Assembly: GCF_002584535.1 (NCBI RefSeq)
Contig: NZ_NUOT01000030.1
Coordinates: 1-39,025 of the forward strand
From: Bacillus cereus
Lineage (GTDB): Bacteria > Bacillota > Bacilli > Bacillales > Bacillaceae_G
Length of the DNA stretch: 39,025 nucleotides
Direction: 5' to 3'
The notes under the pieces are model-generated. The model saw nothing but the letters and a program-made list of their open reading frames with translations. It was not told the DNA's origin and searched no databases. The position numbers and the translations under genes are program-made. Shown in pieces: positions 7,829-14,789 of this stretch. The first letter of the stretch is position 1. The number at the start of each line of letters is the position of its first letter.

Positions 7829-8489
7829 TGCAGCGTTACGAGTAAAGTTGTACCAACAAACTGCTTGTTACAAGAAACCAATGGCACAAAAAGCAAAGGA
7901 AACCTATCCTCTTCCACCGTATAGTACGGTGAAGGGGTTCCTTCACTATATATTAGGTGCAAATGAATTAATTCCAATGGAAATCAGCATCCAAGGTACT
8001 CACGAGGGAAAGCTATTTGATTTGCAAACACACCATTTTTACAAGTCAAAAGAAGTTACCACAATGCCCATGCATGTTCATATGTTGAAAGAAATCTCCC
8101 TTATTTTTCATGTACGTGCCGAACAAGATGTATTGGAACAATTACAGACAGCATTAGAAAATATCAATGAAGCACCAAGCCTTGGTCGACGTGAAGATTT
8201 AGCGGTCATTGAAGACGCGAAATTGGTAACGTTGAACGAAAGACATACAAAAGAAATCATTACACTCAAAAATGATCTTTATATACCACGTCATTGCATT
8301 GTTGATCGACTTGATTATATGAATTATAGAGGGATTTCATATCGTTTAAATACGGTATATCAAGTGAAACAAGGAATTCGTACTTGGGAGACGGTTCAAA
8401 CGCAGTTCTTCCGTAAAGGAGAAGGATTAAATTCACCTCAGTATATGGAAGATGAAGATGGCCATATTGTATTTTTCCATGCCTTATGA
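7818..8489 (+). CDS. cas5: Cas5 subunit (Cas5t type)
   Basis: 223 aa. Caps the 5' handle of the crRNA in Cascade. The motif PLPPYSTVKGFLHYILGA near residue 32 is the conserved Cas5 segment following the first beta strand, and SLGRREDLAVIEDAKLV near residue 130 resembles the Cas5 SLGRrE motif. The start overlaps the end of cas7 by 11 bases. Its stop codon (TGA 8487-8489) lies in the loop of a terminator-like hairpin (8477-8506), so expression of the next gene, cas3, may be partly separated from the Cascade genes. Confidence 0.9.
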   Translation: MSANAALRVKLYQQTACYKKPMAQKAKETYPLPPYSTVKGFLHYILGANELIPMEISIQGTHEGKLFDLQTHHFYKSKEVTTMPMHVHMLKEISLIFHVRAEQDVLEQLQTALENINEAPSLGRREDLAVIEDAKLVTLNERHTKEIITLKNDLYIPRHCIVDRLDYMNYRGISYRLNTVYQVKQGIRTWETVQTQFFRKGEGLNSPQYMEDEDGHIVFFHAL

Positions 8490-8506
8490 GTAGGCATGGA
8501 TTTTTT
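8477..8506 (+). terminator. Intra-operon terminator-like hairpin between cas5 and cas3
   Basis: CCATGCC (8477-8483) pairs perfectly with GGCATGG (8493-8499), 9-nt loop, followed by ATTTTTT. The cas5 stop codon is inside the loop. It has the form of a modest intrinsic terminator and would lower cas3 relative to cas6-8-7-5; ribosomes finishing cas5 would melt it, linking cas3 expression to cas5 translation. Confidence 0.6.
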
Positions 8507-8519
8507 CAGGAGGAGAAAC

Positions 8520-10715
8520 ATGAAAGATTTCATTTACGCAAAGTGGGATCAGCAAACAGGAGAATTTGAAACATTACAAGAACACACAGGACGGGTATTA
8601 GAAAATTTATCTTTACTAAAACACTCGTATGGATCTCTGTTGTCAGAAGAGATTTGGCAACTTACACAAGTAGCTGCCCAATACCACGATGCGGGAAAGA
8701 TTTATGAGGGATTTCAACAAATTATTAAACTTAATATGGGGTTATCTCCTTTAACAAAGCAAGAAATTGAAAGAAAATATCCTAATGTTCCTCATGCTTT
8801 TATTTCCTTACTTTGTGTTCCATTTTTAGAATTACATTATTCCAAAAGTACAGAACGGGTTGTGAAGGAGGCAATTGCACATCATCATGTACGAAACGTA
8901 ATGTTTGATGCCCAAATACTAAATGTAATTTTACCAGATCTAAAAGGGAAAATAGACCGTTTGGAGCAAGAATTGTGCTGTTCTGTTAATAAAGATCTTG
9001 ATACTACTACTATAGGTTGGAAGCCAATTAAGAAAAAAGATAAAGAATATCCTCTTCTTGTGCTTGTAAAGGGACTTTTAAATCGTGTAGATCATGCGGC
9101 TTCTGCAAGAGAACTTGTGGAATATCATGCGGACAAAGGAGTTGGGACTTATGTCGATGAATTCCTAAAAAAGAATGGCCATAAACCACGCAATCTACAA
9201 CTCTTTTCTTATGAGTATAGAAACAAGAATATTGTGGCTGTTGCACAAACTGGTATGGGAAAGACAGAAGCTTCTTTATTTTGGATTGATGAAGCTAAAG
9301 GTTTTATTACACTCCCAATCCGTGTAAGCTTAAATGCCTTGTATGAGCGTATAACAAATGGAATGGGATATGTAGATGAAGAGGGGCAAACGATTGCTGG
9401 GTTGCTACACAGTGGTAGCGTGGATTTTCTACAGACATTAAACAATGATTACGAAATCAATGAGCTTATCTATGAACAGTCTCGTTTATTGAGTAAAAAG
9501 TTAACATTTAGCACAATTGATCAAATTTTGAAGTTTCCATTTTTATTTCGAGGATATGAGAAATACTTGGCCACAATGGCGTACTCTAAGATAGTTTTAG
9601 ATGAAATACAAGGTTATTCTCCGAAAATCTTAGCTGTATTACTCAAAGCATTGGAAATGATTCACCAGATAGGCGGCAAATTTATGATTATGACCGCTAC
9701 ACTTCCTACTGTTTTTATGGAAACAATGGAGAAACGAGGCAAAATCAAGGTAAGTGATTTTGTAAAAGAGGAATTCTATAATGACTTAATTCGTCACCGT
9801 ATATCTATACGCAAAACAAAGATCGATGAGGATTTAGAACATATTCGTGAAGCTGGACGAAATAAACGTGTATTGATTATAGCTAATACCGTAAAAGAGG
9901 CAAAACGTATATATGGGTTGTTTAATAATGAAAATGTAAGGTTGTTACACACGCAATTCATTCAGAAGGATCGTGCTGTTTTAGAAGAAGAAATTAAGAA
10001 ATTCGCACCAAATGATAAAAACCGTGAAAAACAAAGTGGTATTTGGATTGCCACACAGCTTGTAGAAGCTTCATTAGATATTGATTTTGATTTGTTATTT
10101 ACTGAAATCTCCACATTAGATAGCTTATTCCAGCGTATAGGTCGTTGTTATCGCGGAAGAGAGTATACGGATACAGAACCTAATGTTTTTGTTTATACAA
10201 AAGCAGAAGGAATAGGTACCATTTATGATGAGGATATTCTAAATAACGGTTTAAAACTTTTGGAACCATTTAATAAACAAAAACTACATGAAAAAACAAA
10301 AATGGAGCTTGTCGAAACATTATATAAAACAGAAAACCTAAGTAAAAAATACTTAGACGAATTCTATCAAGCTTTAAAGATATTGGATAAACTTCCACTA
10401 AACGATATGGGAAATACAGAAGCACAAAGGTTGCTGCGTGATATTGATAATTATCAAGTTATTCCTTGGTCTATATATGTAGAGAATCGTGAGCTATTTA
10501 CCACATTTAAACAGGAAAAAGATTCGAAACAGCGAAAATTATTACGAATGCAAATCGAAAAGCTTACAACCTCTATTTCTAGAAAACAGGTTCAACGATA
10601 CGAAATCGAAACAAAGGAAATTGGTATTCCCGGACTACAATACATTCACACTTTAAATTGTAAGTACGATTTTGATACAGAAAAGATAACAGGAACAGGA
10701 ATTGTACTTCAGTAA
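8520..10715 (+). CDS. cas3: Cas3 nuclease-helicase
   Basis: 731 aa. Degrades target DNA after recruitment by Cascade. The HD nuclease domain is N-terminal: EHTGR (H22), QYHDAGK (HD at 56-57), then AIAHHHVRN. The SF2 helicase follows: Walker A AQTGMGKTEA near 245, DEIQ box (VLDEIQGYSP) near 360, motif III TATLP near 390, motif VI FQRIGRCYRG near 540. All expected catalytic residues are present, so it looks functional. Start at 8520 with AGGAGGAG just upstream; the upstream ATG at 8496 lies within the hairpin and has no RBS. No cas4, cas1 or cas2 follows; the terminator at 10741 and array B come next. Confidence 0.95.
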   Translation: MKDFIYAKWDQQTGEFETLQEHTGRVLENLSLLKHSYGSLLSEEIWQLTQVAAQYHDAGKIYEGFQQIIKLNMGLSPLTKQEIERKYPNVPHAFISLLCVPFLELHYSKSTERVVKEAIAHHHVRNVMFDAQILNVILPDLKGKIDRLEQELCCSVNKDLDTTTIGWKPIKKKDKEYPLLVLVKGLLNRVDHAASARELVEYHADKGVGTYVDEFLKKNGHKPRNLQLFSYEYRNKNIVAVAQTGMGKTEASLFWIDEAKGFITLPIRVSLNALYERITNGMGYVDEEGQTIAGLLHSGSVDFLQTLNNDYEINELIYEQSRLLSKKLTFSTIDQILKFPFLFRGYEKYLATMAYSKIVLDEIQGYSPKILAVLLKALEMIHQIGGKFMIMTATLPTVFMETMEKRGKIKVSDFVKEEFYNDLIRHRISIRKTKIDEDLEHIREAGRNKRVLIIANTVKEAKRIYGLFNNENVRLLHTQFIQKDRAVLEEEIKKFAPNDKNREKQSGIWIATQLVEASLDIDFDLLFTEISTLDSLFQRIGRCYRGREYTDTEPNVFVYTKAEGIGTIYDEDILNNGLKLLEPFNKQKLHEKTKMELVETLYKTENLSKKYLDEFYQALKILDKLPLNDMGNTEAQRLLRDIDNYQVIPWSIYVENRELFTTFKQEKDSKQRKLLRMQIEKLTTSISRKQVQRYEIETKEIGIPGLQYIHTLNCKYDFDTEKITGTGIVLQ

Positions 10716-10740
10716 TTTTGCAATGAACCTCGTTTTTTCC

Positions 10741-10786
10741 AAACATGCTGCAAACCTTACTATGACAAGGTCTTTCGGCATGTTTT
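10741..10786 (+). terminator. Terminator of the cas operon
   Basis: AAACATGC pairs with GCATGTTT, with an inner ACCTT/AAGGT stem, 25 bases after the cas3 stop. T-runs lie on both sides, so it probably acts in both directions and separates cas transcription from array B. Confidence 0.65.
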
Positions 10787-10805
10787 AAGAGAATACAAGA
10801 ATACG

Positions 10806-10888
10806 ATCGATGATTCGCTGCAAAATGCTGGTTGCTACACGTAGTAAAATGTTGCTATCATAAGGTGTATCATCCGTATCTAGATAGG
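10806..10888 (+). promoter_or_regulatory. Leader and promoter of CRISPR array B
   Basis: TTGCTA (10832-10837) and TATCAT (10856-10861), 18-bp spacer, point into the first repeat at 10889. Nearly identical to the array A leader in inverted orientation. Confidence 0.8.
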
Positions 10889-11175
10889 GTTTTATCTGAA
10901 CTATATGGGATTTAAAGTGTACAACGAAAATCGCAACCCACTTCATAAAACGTTTTATTTGCACTATATGGGATATAAAGTTCCGTATTAGCGCAACAAA
11001 AGAAGAGGCAAAAAGTGTTTTATCTGAACCATGTGGGATATAAATAGTCCAGAAACATATAGAATTCGATTTAATAAAACTGTTTTATCTGAACTATGTG
11101 GGATATAAAGATGGATGTTATGTATATTACACAAGGTTCTGGTGGTATTTTATCTGAACTGTATGGGATATAAAT
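10889..11175 (+). CRISPR. CRISPR array B: 5 repeats, 4 spacers, transcribed rightward
   Basis: 29-bp repeats at 10889, 10952, 11017, 11082 and 11147; spacers 34, 36, 36 and 36 bp. Repeats 3 and 4 are closest to consensus (GTTTTATCTGAAC, GTGGGATATAAA). The first has GGGATTTAAAG, the second TTTGCAC, and the last begins ATTTTA, so each carries private changes. Same repeat family as array A, so Cas6 and Cascade can serve both. Positions 11176-11297 hold no further repeat. Confidence 0.95.
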
Positions 11176-11297
11176 TTTTGTTACGCAGATTACCCACATC
11201 GCCAAATGTCATAAGATGTTACCCAAGATAATTATTAAAATTACAAGATTTATGGAATTTTTCATGAACAAAAATACGATGAATTGGTCCACTTTCT

Positions 11298-11470
11298 TAA
11301 TTCACAAAATTTTCAAAATTACAATATTTAATTGTTAATATTTGTTATATAATGAAATTGTCAAAGCATTACCCCTGTACTATGATGAATCTGTTAAGAT
11401 AGTTTGATTGTCCCGTATGTTCACCTTAACCTAAAAAAGAACTTGTAGTGATTGCTACAAGTTCTTTTTG
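11298..11470 (+). repeat. Direct repeat block, copy 2 (right flank of CRISPR locus)
   Basis: Matches 3229-3405 in the same orientation, with small indels near the middle (TGTAGTTTCTATGATG there, TGTACTATGATG here). It lies just beyond the distal end of array B. Confidence 0.7.
11360..11470 (+). ncRNA. Candidate small RNA, copy 2
   Basis: TATAAT at 11348-11353 precedes about 110 bases that end in AAAGAACTTGTAG / CTACAAGTTCTTTTTG. The terminator arms match copy 1 while its loop differs by one base. No coding frame. Positions 11471-11672 hold no gene; around 11601-11632 GTCTTG and CAAGAC form a short inverted repeat ahead of the next gene. Confidence 0.5.
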
Positions 11471-11672
11471 TATTTTTGATTTAAAATATATAAAACAGTA
11501 TGCAATTGCGTGACATGTTTTCTAGTGTAATTATTTCATTTTTTTGTTCAACTGTACAACCTATTCCACTTTATCGATAGAAAATTGATTTTTTTACCAT
11601 TCCGTCTTGCAAACAAGACAAAATGGAATTACAATTAACTTAACAAAGCAAAGGAGGAATCTATTACAAGTA

Positions 11673-11876
11673 ATGGATGAAATCAAAAACGGAAAATTGA
11701 GTGAACCTCTATTTTCTGTTTATACAACAAGAGAAGCTGAACAATTATGGGGACTTGCGGAAAACACCGTGAATAAATGGTGTAATCGTGGAAAGTTCTC
11801 TGAGAATGAAGCTAGGAAGAGCGGGAAAGTCTGGTTAGTCACACGTGACGGCATGAATAGACTGACTGATAAATAA
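11673..11876 (+). CDS. Small helix-turn-helix protein (module copy 2)
   Basis: 68 aa from ATG 11673. YTTREAEQLWGLAENTVNKW is an excisionase/MerR-like helix-turn-helix and KSGKVWLVTRDGMNRL the wing. It occupies the regulator position of the second module. AAAGGAGG ends 15 bases before this ATG, longer than usual, so an alternative start cannot be excluded; the frame is open upstream to 11607. It ends just before the conserved hairpin 11881-11920. Likely a DNA-binding regulator of the module; target unknown. Confidence 0.6.
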   Translation: MDEIKNGKLSEPLFSVYTTREAEQLWGLAENTVNKWCNRGKFSENEARKSGKVWLVTRDGMNRLTDK

Positions 11877-11880
11877 ACAT

Positions 11881-11920
11881 GAAAAAGCCCCCACCACCGC
11901 CAAGTAGAGAAGGGCTTTTC
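11881..11920 (+). terminator. Conserved hairpin with fixed loop before DUF3961 gene (copy 2)
   Basis: Same stem (GAAAAAGCCC / GGGCTTTTC) and loop as 1791-1830, with one substitution in the loop. It lies five bases after the HTH stop codon. Confidence 0.5.
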
Positions 11921-11955
11921 CAGGTAAACTACGATAAAAGAAAGGTTGATTCTAG

Positions 11956-12195
11956 ATGGCAAATACCTATCTAAAAACTCCTAATAGCAAGTATATTTTA
12001 ACACATTTAACGATAAAAGAAAAAATAAAACTTACTATAAAAGGTGCTTTAAAAAAGCGATATGACGCCATTTGTGAATGGTTAGGTATAGATAATTGTA
12101 TTGCCTCACAAATCTGGTTCTTCGGTACATTTGGACTATCTATTTTTATGATTGTTGCTACATATTTAATTGCTGGATTTCTCTACGGATTCTAA
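11956..12195 (+). CDS. DUF3961-type small membrane protein (copy 2)
   Basis: 79 aa with the same MANTYLKTPNSKYIL start and the same membrane helix (IWFFGTFGLSIFMIVATYLI) as the gene at 1862. Differences cluster in the basic linker (residues 18-45). The C-terminus is three residues shorter. Followed 23 bases on by the next small gene. Confidence 0.65.
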   Translation: MANTYLKTPNSKYILTHLTIKEKIKLTIKGALKKRYDAICEWLGIDNCIASQIWFFGTFGLSIFMIVATYLIAGFLYGF

Positions 12196-12218
12196 ACAAA
12201 TTTTGAGGGGGAATAGAT

Positions 12219-12443
12219 GTGATAGCACCAAAACCCAAACGTGGTGAATTCTATATTCATAGAAAAGACGGTCGAGTGTATCAGGTATTAGGATATGCAA
12301 GGATGTTTGAACAAGAGAATCAAGATCTCATTATTTTAAAGTGTATGAAAGATGGAATGACTGTCACATTAAGTGCAGATTTGTTTGTTCTATATATAAA
12401 AGCATATAAGTTTCAAAGGATAAAGAAATACTCAGTAATTTAA
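12219..12443 (+). CDS. Small conserved plasmid protein (copy 2, frameshifted tail)
   Basis: 74 aa from GTG 12219, RBS GAGGGGG. Nearly identical to the gene at 2123 for 65 residues. Then one base is missing relative to copy 1 in the stretch after AAGTTTC (about 12410), so the tail becomes QRIKKYSVI instead of AKDKEILNNLKVNL. The ancestral codons continue in the next frame up to TAA near 12457. Probably a slightly truncated product that may still fold. Confidence 0.55.
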   Translation: MIAPKPKRGEFYIHRKDGRVYQVLGYARMFEQENQDLIILKCMKDGMTVTLSADLFVLYIKAYKFQRIKKYSVI

Positions 12444-12481
12444 AAGTTAATCTATAACATTTCAGTTTAGGAGGCTTTTTT

Positions 12482-12718
12482 ATGGAAAAGACTGTTTCAG
12501 TTCCAACGATTAAAATTGGTGACTTTGTCCAATTTCCGCATCGCAAGAATCCTTCAATCAAATTAACTGGTTATGTAGTAAATATTTTAACGAATACAAT
12601 TATCGTAGATATTTCGGAAATGCTTAAAACTAAGAAATATAAAGAAATAGATACTCGCCATGTTGTAAAACATGGTCGCTATAAAAAAGTTCGTGTTCGT
12701 AAAAGACAAGTTTCATAA
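12482..12718 (+). CDS. DUF2187-like small KOW-type protein (copy 2)
   Basis: 78 aa, about 85% identical to the gene at 2388 (IGDFVQFPHRKNPS, LTNTIIVDISE, KKVRVRKRQVS). RBS TAGGAGG sits eight bases before the ATG. The basic C-terminus suits nucleic-acid contact. Followed by the conserved inverted repeat 12736-12775. Confidence 0.65.
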   Translation: MEKTVSVPTIKIGDFVQFPHRKNPSIKLTGYVVNILTNTIIVDISEMLKTKKYKEIDTRHVVKHGRYKKVRVRKRQVS

Positions 12719-12735
12719 TAGATACTTAAAATGTA

Positions 12736-12775
12736 GTTCCGACCACAATTCACTTTTAGGCGTTGTGGTCGGAAC
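12736..12775. promoter_or_regulatory. Conserved inverted repeat GTTCCGACCACAA / TTGTGGTCGGAAC (copy 2)
   Basis: A 13-bp perfect stem with a 14-nt loop unlike that of copy 1 (2642-2679). No T-run follows. The RBS of the next gene begins about eight bases later, so it could affect access to that start. Confidence 0.5.
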
Positions 12776-12794
12776 CTGAATAGGAGGGGACGGT

Positions 12795-13094
12795 TTGAAA
12801 GGAAATATTGGATTTCTTACATTTAACCGAACGAAAGGAAAGCTTTATGTATATTTAACACAAGCACTTAGAGATAACGGAAAAAAGAAAAACATTACAT
12901 TATACAAATTTGGAAGGTTAGATAATGCATTAGAAAGAATGTATGCTTGGCGAGATGACTTTGAAAACAAATTCCCTGTCGAATTATTAAATCTGGGATA
13001 TGATTGGAATGACCTTCACGATTGGATACTCTCTCTCGAAACAGGCTATAGCAAAAAGGGAAGAAAACTAATTGTTGCTGAAATTAATGTGTAA
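12795..13094 (+). CDS. Conserved hypothetical protein, last gene of the module (intact copy)
   Basis: 99 aa from TTG 12795, RBS AGGAGGGG. NIGFLTFNRTKGKLYVYLTQ, YKFGRLDNALERMYAWRDDF, YDWNDLHDWILSLETGYSKK. Soluble, mixed alpha/beta, rich in aromatic residues. I do not recognise a family. It is the intact counterpart of the pseudogene at 2701, which shows that only one of the two modules keeps this function. Confidence 0.6.
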   Translation: MKGNIGFLTFNRTKGKLYVYLTQALRDNGKKKNITLYKFGRLDNALERMYAWRDDFENKFPVELLNLGYDWNDLHDWILSLETGYSKKGRKLIVAEINV

Positions 13095-13167
13095 CAATTA
13101 GAATCAGGTTATTTTATTAAAGAGGGGGCGAAATACAGATTTTCACTAAAAAATGAGGTGAATGAAG

Positions 13168-13464
13168 ATGAGCCAAATGGAAAAACATCTACAAAAGAAA
13201 AAGAGACAAGAAAAACTGGATATGATTTATAATCATACTGTACAAGGAGAAGGCTACTTCCAGGGTCCGTCTTATAACTGGAAAAGCATTGTGATACAAC
13301 AATTCAATAAGATACAACGCAAAGAGATGACCGTTGAACAACTTGTCAATTTGCTTGAAAAAGAGGGCGTCAAGTTTTCCCAACCTAAAGCATTGATTCA
13401 TTATCCGGTAATAGATTGTTTGAAATATATTGCAAAAGTAAGTAAAGAAAATTTAGAGCTTTAA
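13168..13464 (+). CDS. Hypothetical protein
   Basis: 98 aa, MSQMEKHLQKKKRQEKLDMI onwards. The N-terminus is very basic and helical; a later part (MTVEQLVNLLEKEGVKFSQP) is amphipathic. No family recognised. The start is set at 13168 because GAGGTG (13155-13160) is seven bases away but only one base from the upstream ATG at 13162. It follows the module by about 70 bases and has a strong terminator after it. No counterpart after the first module. Confidence 0.55.
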   Translation: MSQMEKHLQKKKRQEKLDMIYNHTVQGEGYFQGPSYNWKSIVIQQFNKIQRKEMTVEQLVNLLEKEGVKFSQPKALIHYPVIDCLKYIAKVSKENLEL

Positions 13465-13515
13465 AAATGTCCGTTAAGACTCTACTCATATAGGTATAGA
13501 AATATAATTCGATTG

Positions 13516-13556
13516 GACAAAAAAAGTCTACATAACATTGTAGACTTTTTTGTCCA
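13516..13556. terminator. Strong bidirectional terminator
   Basis: GGACAAAAAAAGTCTACA pairs with TGTAGACTTTTTTGTCC. It ends transcription from 13168-13464 and could stop leftward transcription as well. Confidence 0.8.
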
Positions 13557-13670
13557 ACTAAATATCAATATGGTATGTGAAATTATATATAGTTCTTCAA
13601 AATTCGACCACTGAACAATCTAGTATCTCTTAACTTATTAAACTCATTTTCATTTCTTTATAAATTAAGA

Positions 13671-13710
13671 AAAGCTCAAACCCTTGTGTACCAATGGGTT
13701 TGAGCTTTTT
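13671..13710. terminator. Second bidirectional terminator
   Basis: AAAGCTCAAACCC pairs with GGGTTTGAGCTTT, with A- and T-runs on either side. Together with 13516-13556 it isolates the module region from the XRE gene. Nothing else is supported in 13711-13848. Confidence 0.75.
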
Positions 13711-13848
13711 ATTTTGTAGGAATACTCGTTGCAACAAGTTGCCATTAGGATAGTGTATCAGCAACTTGTAGCTATTAATATGAATGCTAGATTCCACAAA
13801 ATTATTACAAGTTTTTTCCCTTTATTATTTTGTTTATTATATGCGTTT

Positions 13849-13890
13849 AAGGTTTAAAACATGTTAATTAATTGACATGTTTTAAACCTT
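13849..13890. promoter_or_regulatory. Large operator-like palindrome upstream of XRE gene
   Basis: AAGGTTTAAAACATGT and ACATGTTTTAAACCTT, perfect 16-bp arms separated by 10 bases. The spacer and right arm contain TTGACA (13873-13878), a possible -35 for the XRE gene, so a protein bound here would compete with RNA polymerase. Autoregulation by the product of 13944-14174 is an inference. Confidence 0.5.
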
Positions 13891-13943
13891 GAACTTTAGG
13901 ACAAGCTAGTAGTAAAAAACTTAAATTAATTGAGGTGAATATA

Positions 13944-14174
13944 ATGGATTGGTTTGATATTGGCAAACCCAGAAGTAAATTTGGTAAATTCCTAGATAAG
14001 CACCATTTAACTCAACAAGATATCGCTAAAGAGAGTGGTGTTAGTAGAGGAACCATTAGTAGATTGTGTAAAGGAAGTGCTTTTCATCCATCTTTAAAAA
14101 ACAGTAACAAAATTATTAGGGCTTTAAAAAAGCTAACTAATAAAAATGTAAACCATCAAGATTTTTGGTTTTAA
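13944..14174 (+). CDS. Small XRE-family transcriptional regulator
   Basis: 76 aa. Classic Cro/C1 helix-turn-helix: LTQQDIAKESGVSRGTISRL followed by CKGSAFHPSL. ATG 13944 is six bases after GAGGTG (13932-13937); the upstream GTG at 13935 is part of that RBS. It stands alone, convergent with the mobilisation operon 14175-16493, whose last gene ends one base after it. It may control that operon or itself through the palindrome at 13849. Confidence 0.75.
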   Translation: MDWFDIGKPRSKFGKFLDKHHLTQQDIAKESGVSRGTISRLCKGSAFHPSLKNSNKIIRALKKLTNKNVNHQDFWF

Positions 14175-14789
14175 TTAGAAAACATCATTCATCACAAAAG
14201 TTCTCATAAACACATTTTGTTTTACAGCATATTGCTCTAACTTTGATTGTCGATAATCTGATAATGTGAAAAAGATAATTACTGGAACAATAGCATTCTG
14301 TCTTTTATAGATATCTGTTATATGGCCATATAACTGTATTTTGTGTTCGTTTGCTTTCATATGTTGCATGCGATCTATCTCAACAAAGTGAGGGACTTTA
14401 TCTTCAAAATAGGTTGCATCAGGAATGATTTGATATCGCTGACCACTGGTTGAAAATTCTATCGTTTGTTCTGTTTTCCATTCGGGAAATCCTAGCCACA
14501 TCCAGGCTTCGTTTCTCATTAAAATGTGCTGTAATTGACTATTTTTCTTTACTGTCCTTGTGATTCCTAATAAATCACGTCCTTTTTTGTTTAAATAATA
14601 TACATGTTCACGAGCTATTTTTGTAATGTGACAATATGGAGTCAGATCCTTTAATACACGATTTGCATTCCGAATACTTCCTAAACAGTGAATGGCTTGT
14701 AATTGTCTCCTCGTTGCAAAATCTAACTTACTCAAAGTGGATAAAATCTCGATTTGTCTCGCTTTCTGTTTGAGTGTTTGATGCCTCAT
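14175..14789 (-). CDS. Replication-relaxation family protein
   Basis: 204 aa. N-terminal winged-helix-like part (LDFATRRQLQAIHCLGSIRN, then VYYLNKKGRDLLG), then a nuclease-like middle (IIPDATYFED, PHFVEIDRMQHM) where D, E and D residues follow beta strands. This is the layout I associate with the Replic_Relax family, which accompanies FtsK/TcpA-like ATPases on Gram-positive mobile elements and is thought to act in DNA processing for replication or transfer. RBS AGGTGGTG. Its start overlaps the end of the ATPase gene by 62 bases, so the two are translationally linked. Assignment from motif memory. Confidence 0.65.
   Translation of the reverse strand: MRHQTLKQKARQIEILSTLSKLDFATRRQLQAIHCLGSIRNANRVLKDLTPYCHITKIAREHVYYLNKKGRDLLGITRTVKKNSQLQHILMRNEAWMWLGFPEWKTEQTIEFSTSGQRYQIIPDATYFEDKVPHFVEIDRMQHMKANEHKIQLYGHITDIYKRQNAIVPVIIFFTLSDYRQSKLEQYAVKQNVFMRTFVMNDVF

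Larger units (their letters stand above)
10708..10888. repeat. Inverted repeat, right arm (cas3 tail + terminator + leader)
   Basis: Reverse complement of 4168-4348, the same length (181 bp). It contains the last cas3 codons, the operon terminator and the leader of array B. As it is contiguous with intact cas3 it is the likely ancestral copy. Confidence 0.75.
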
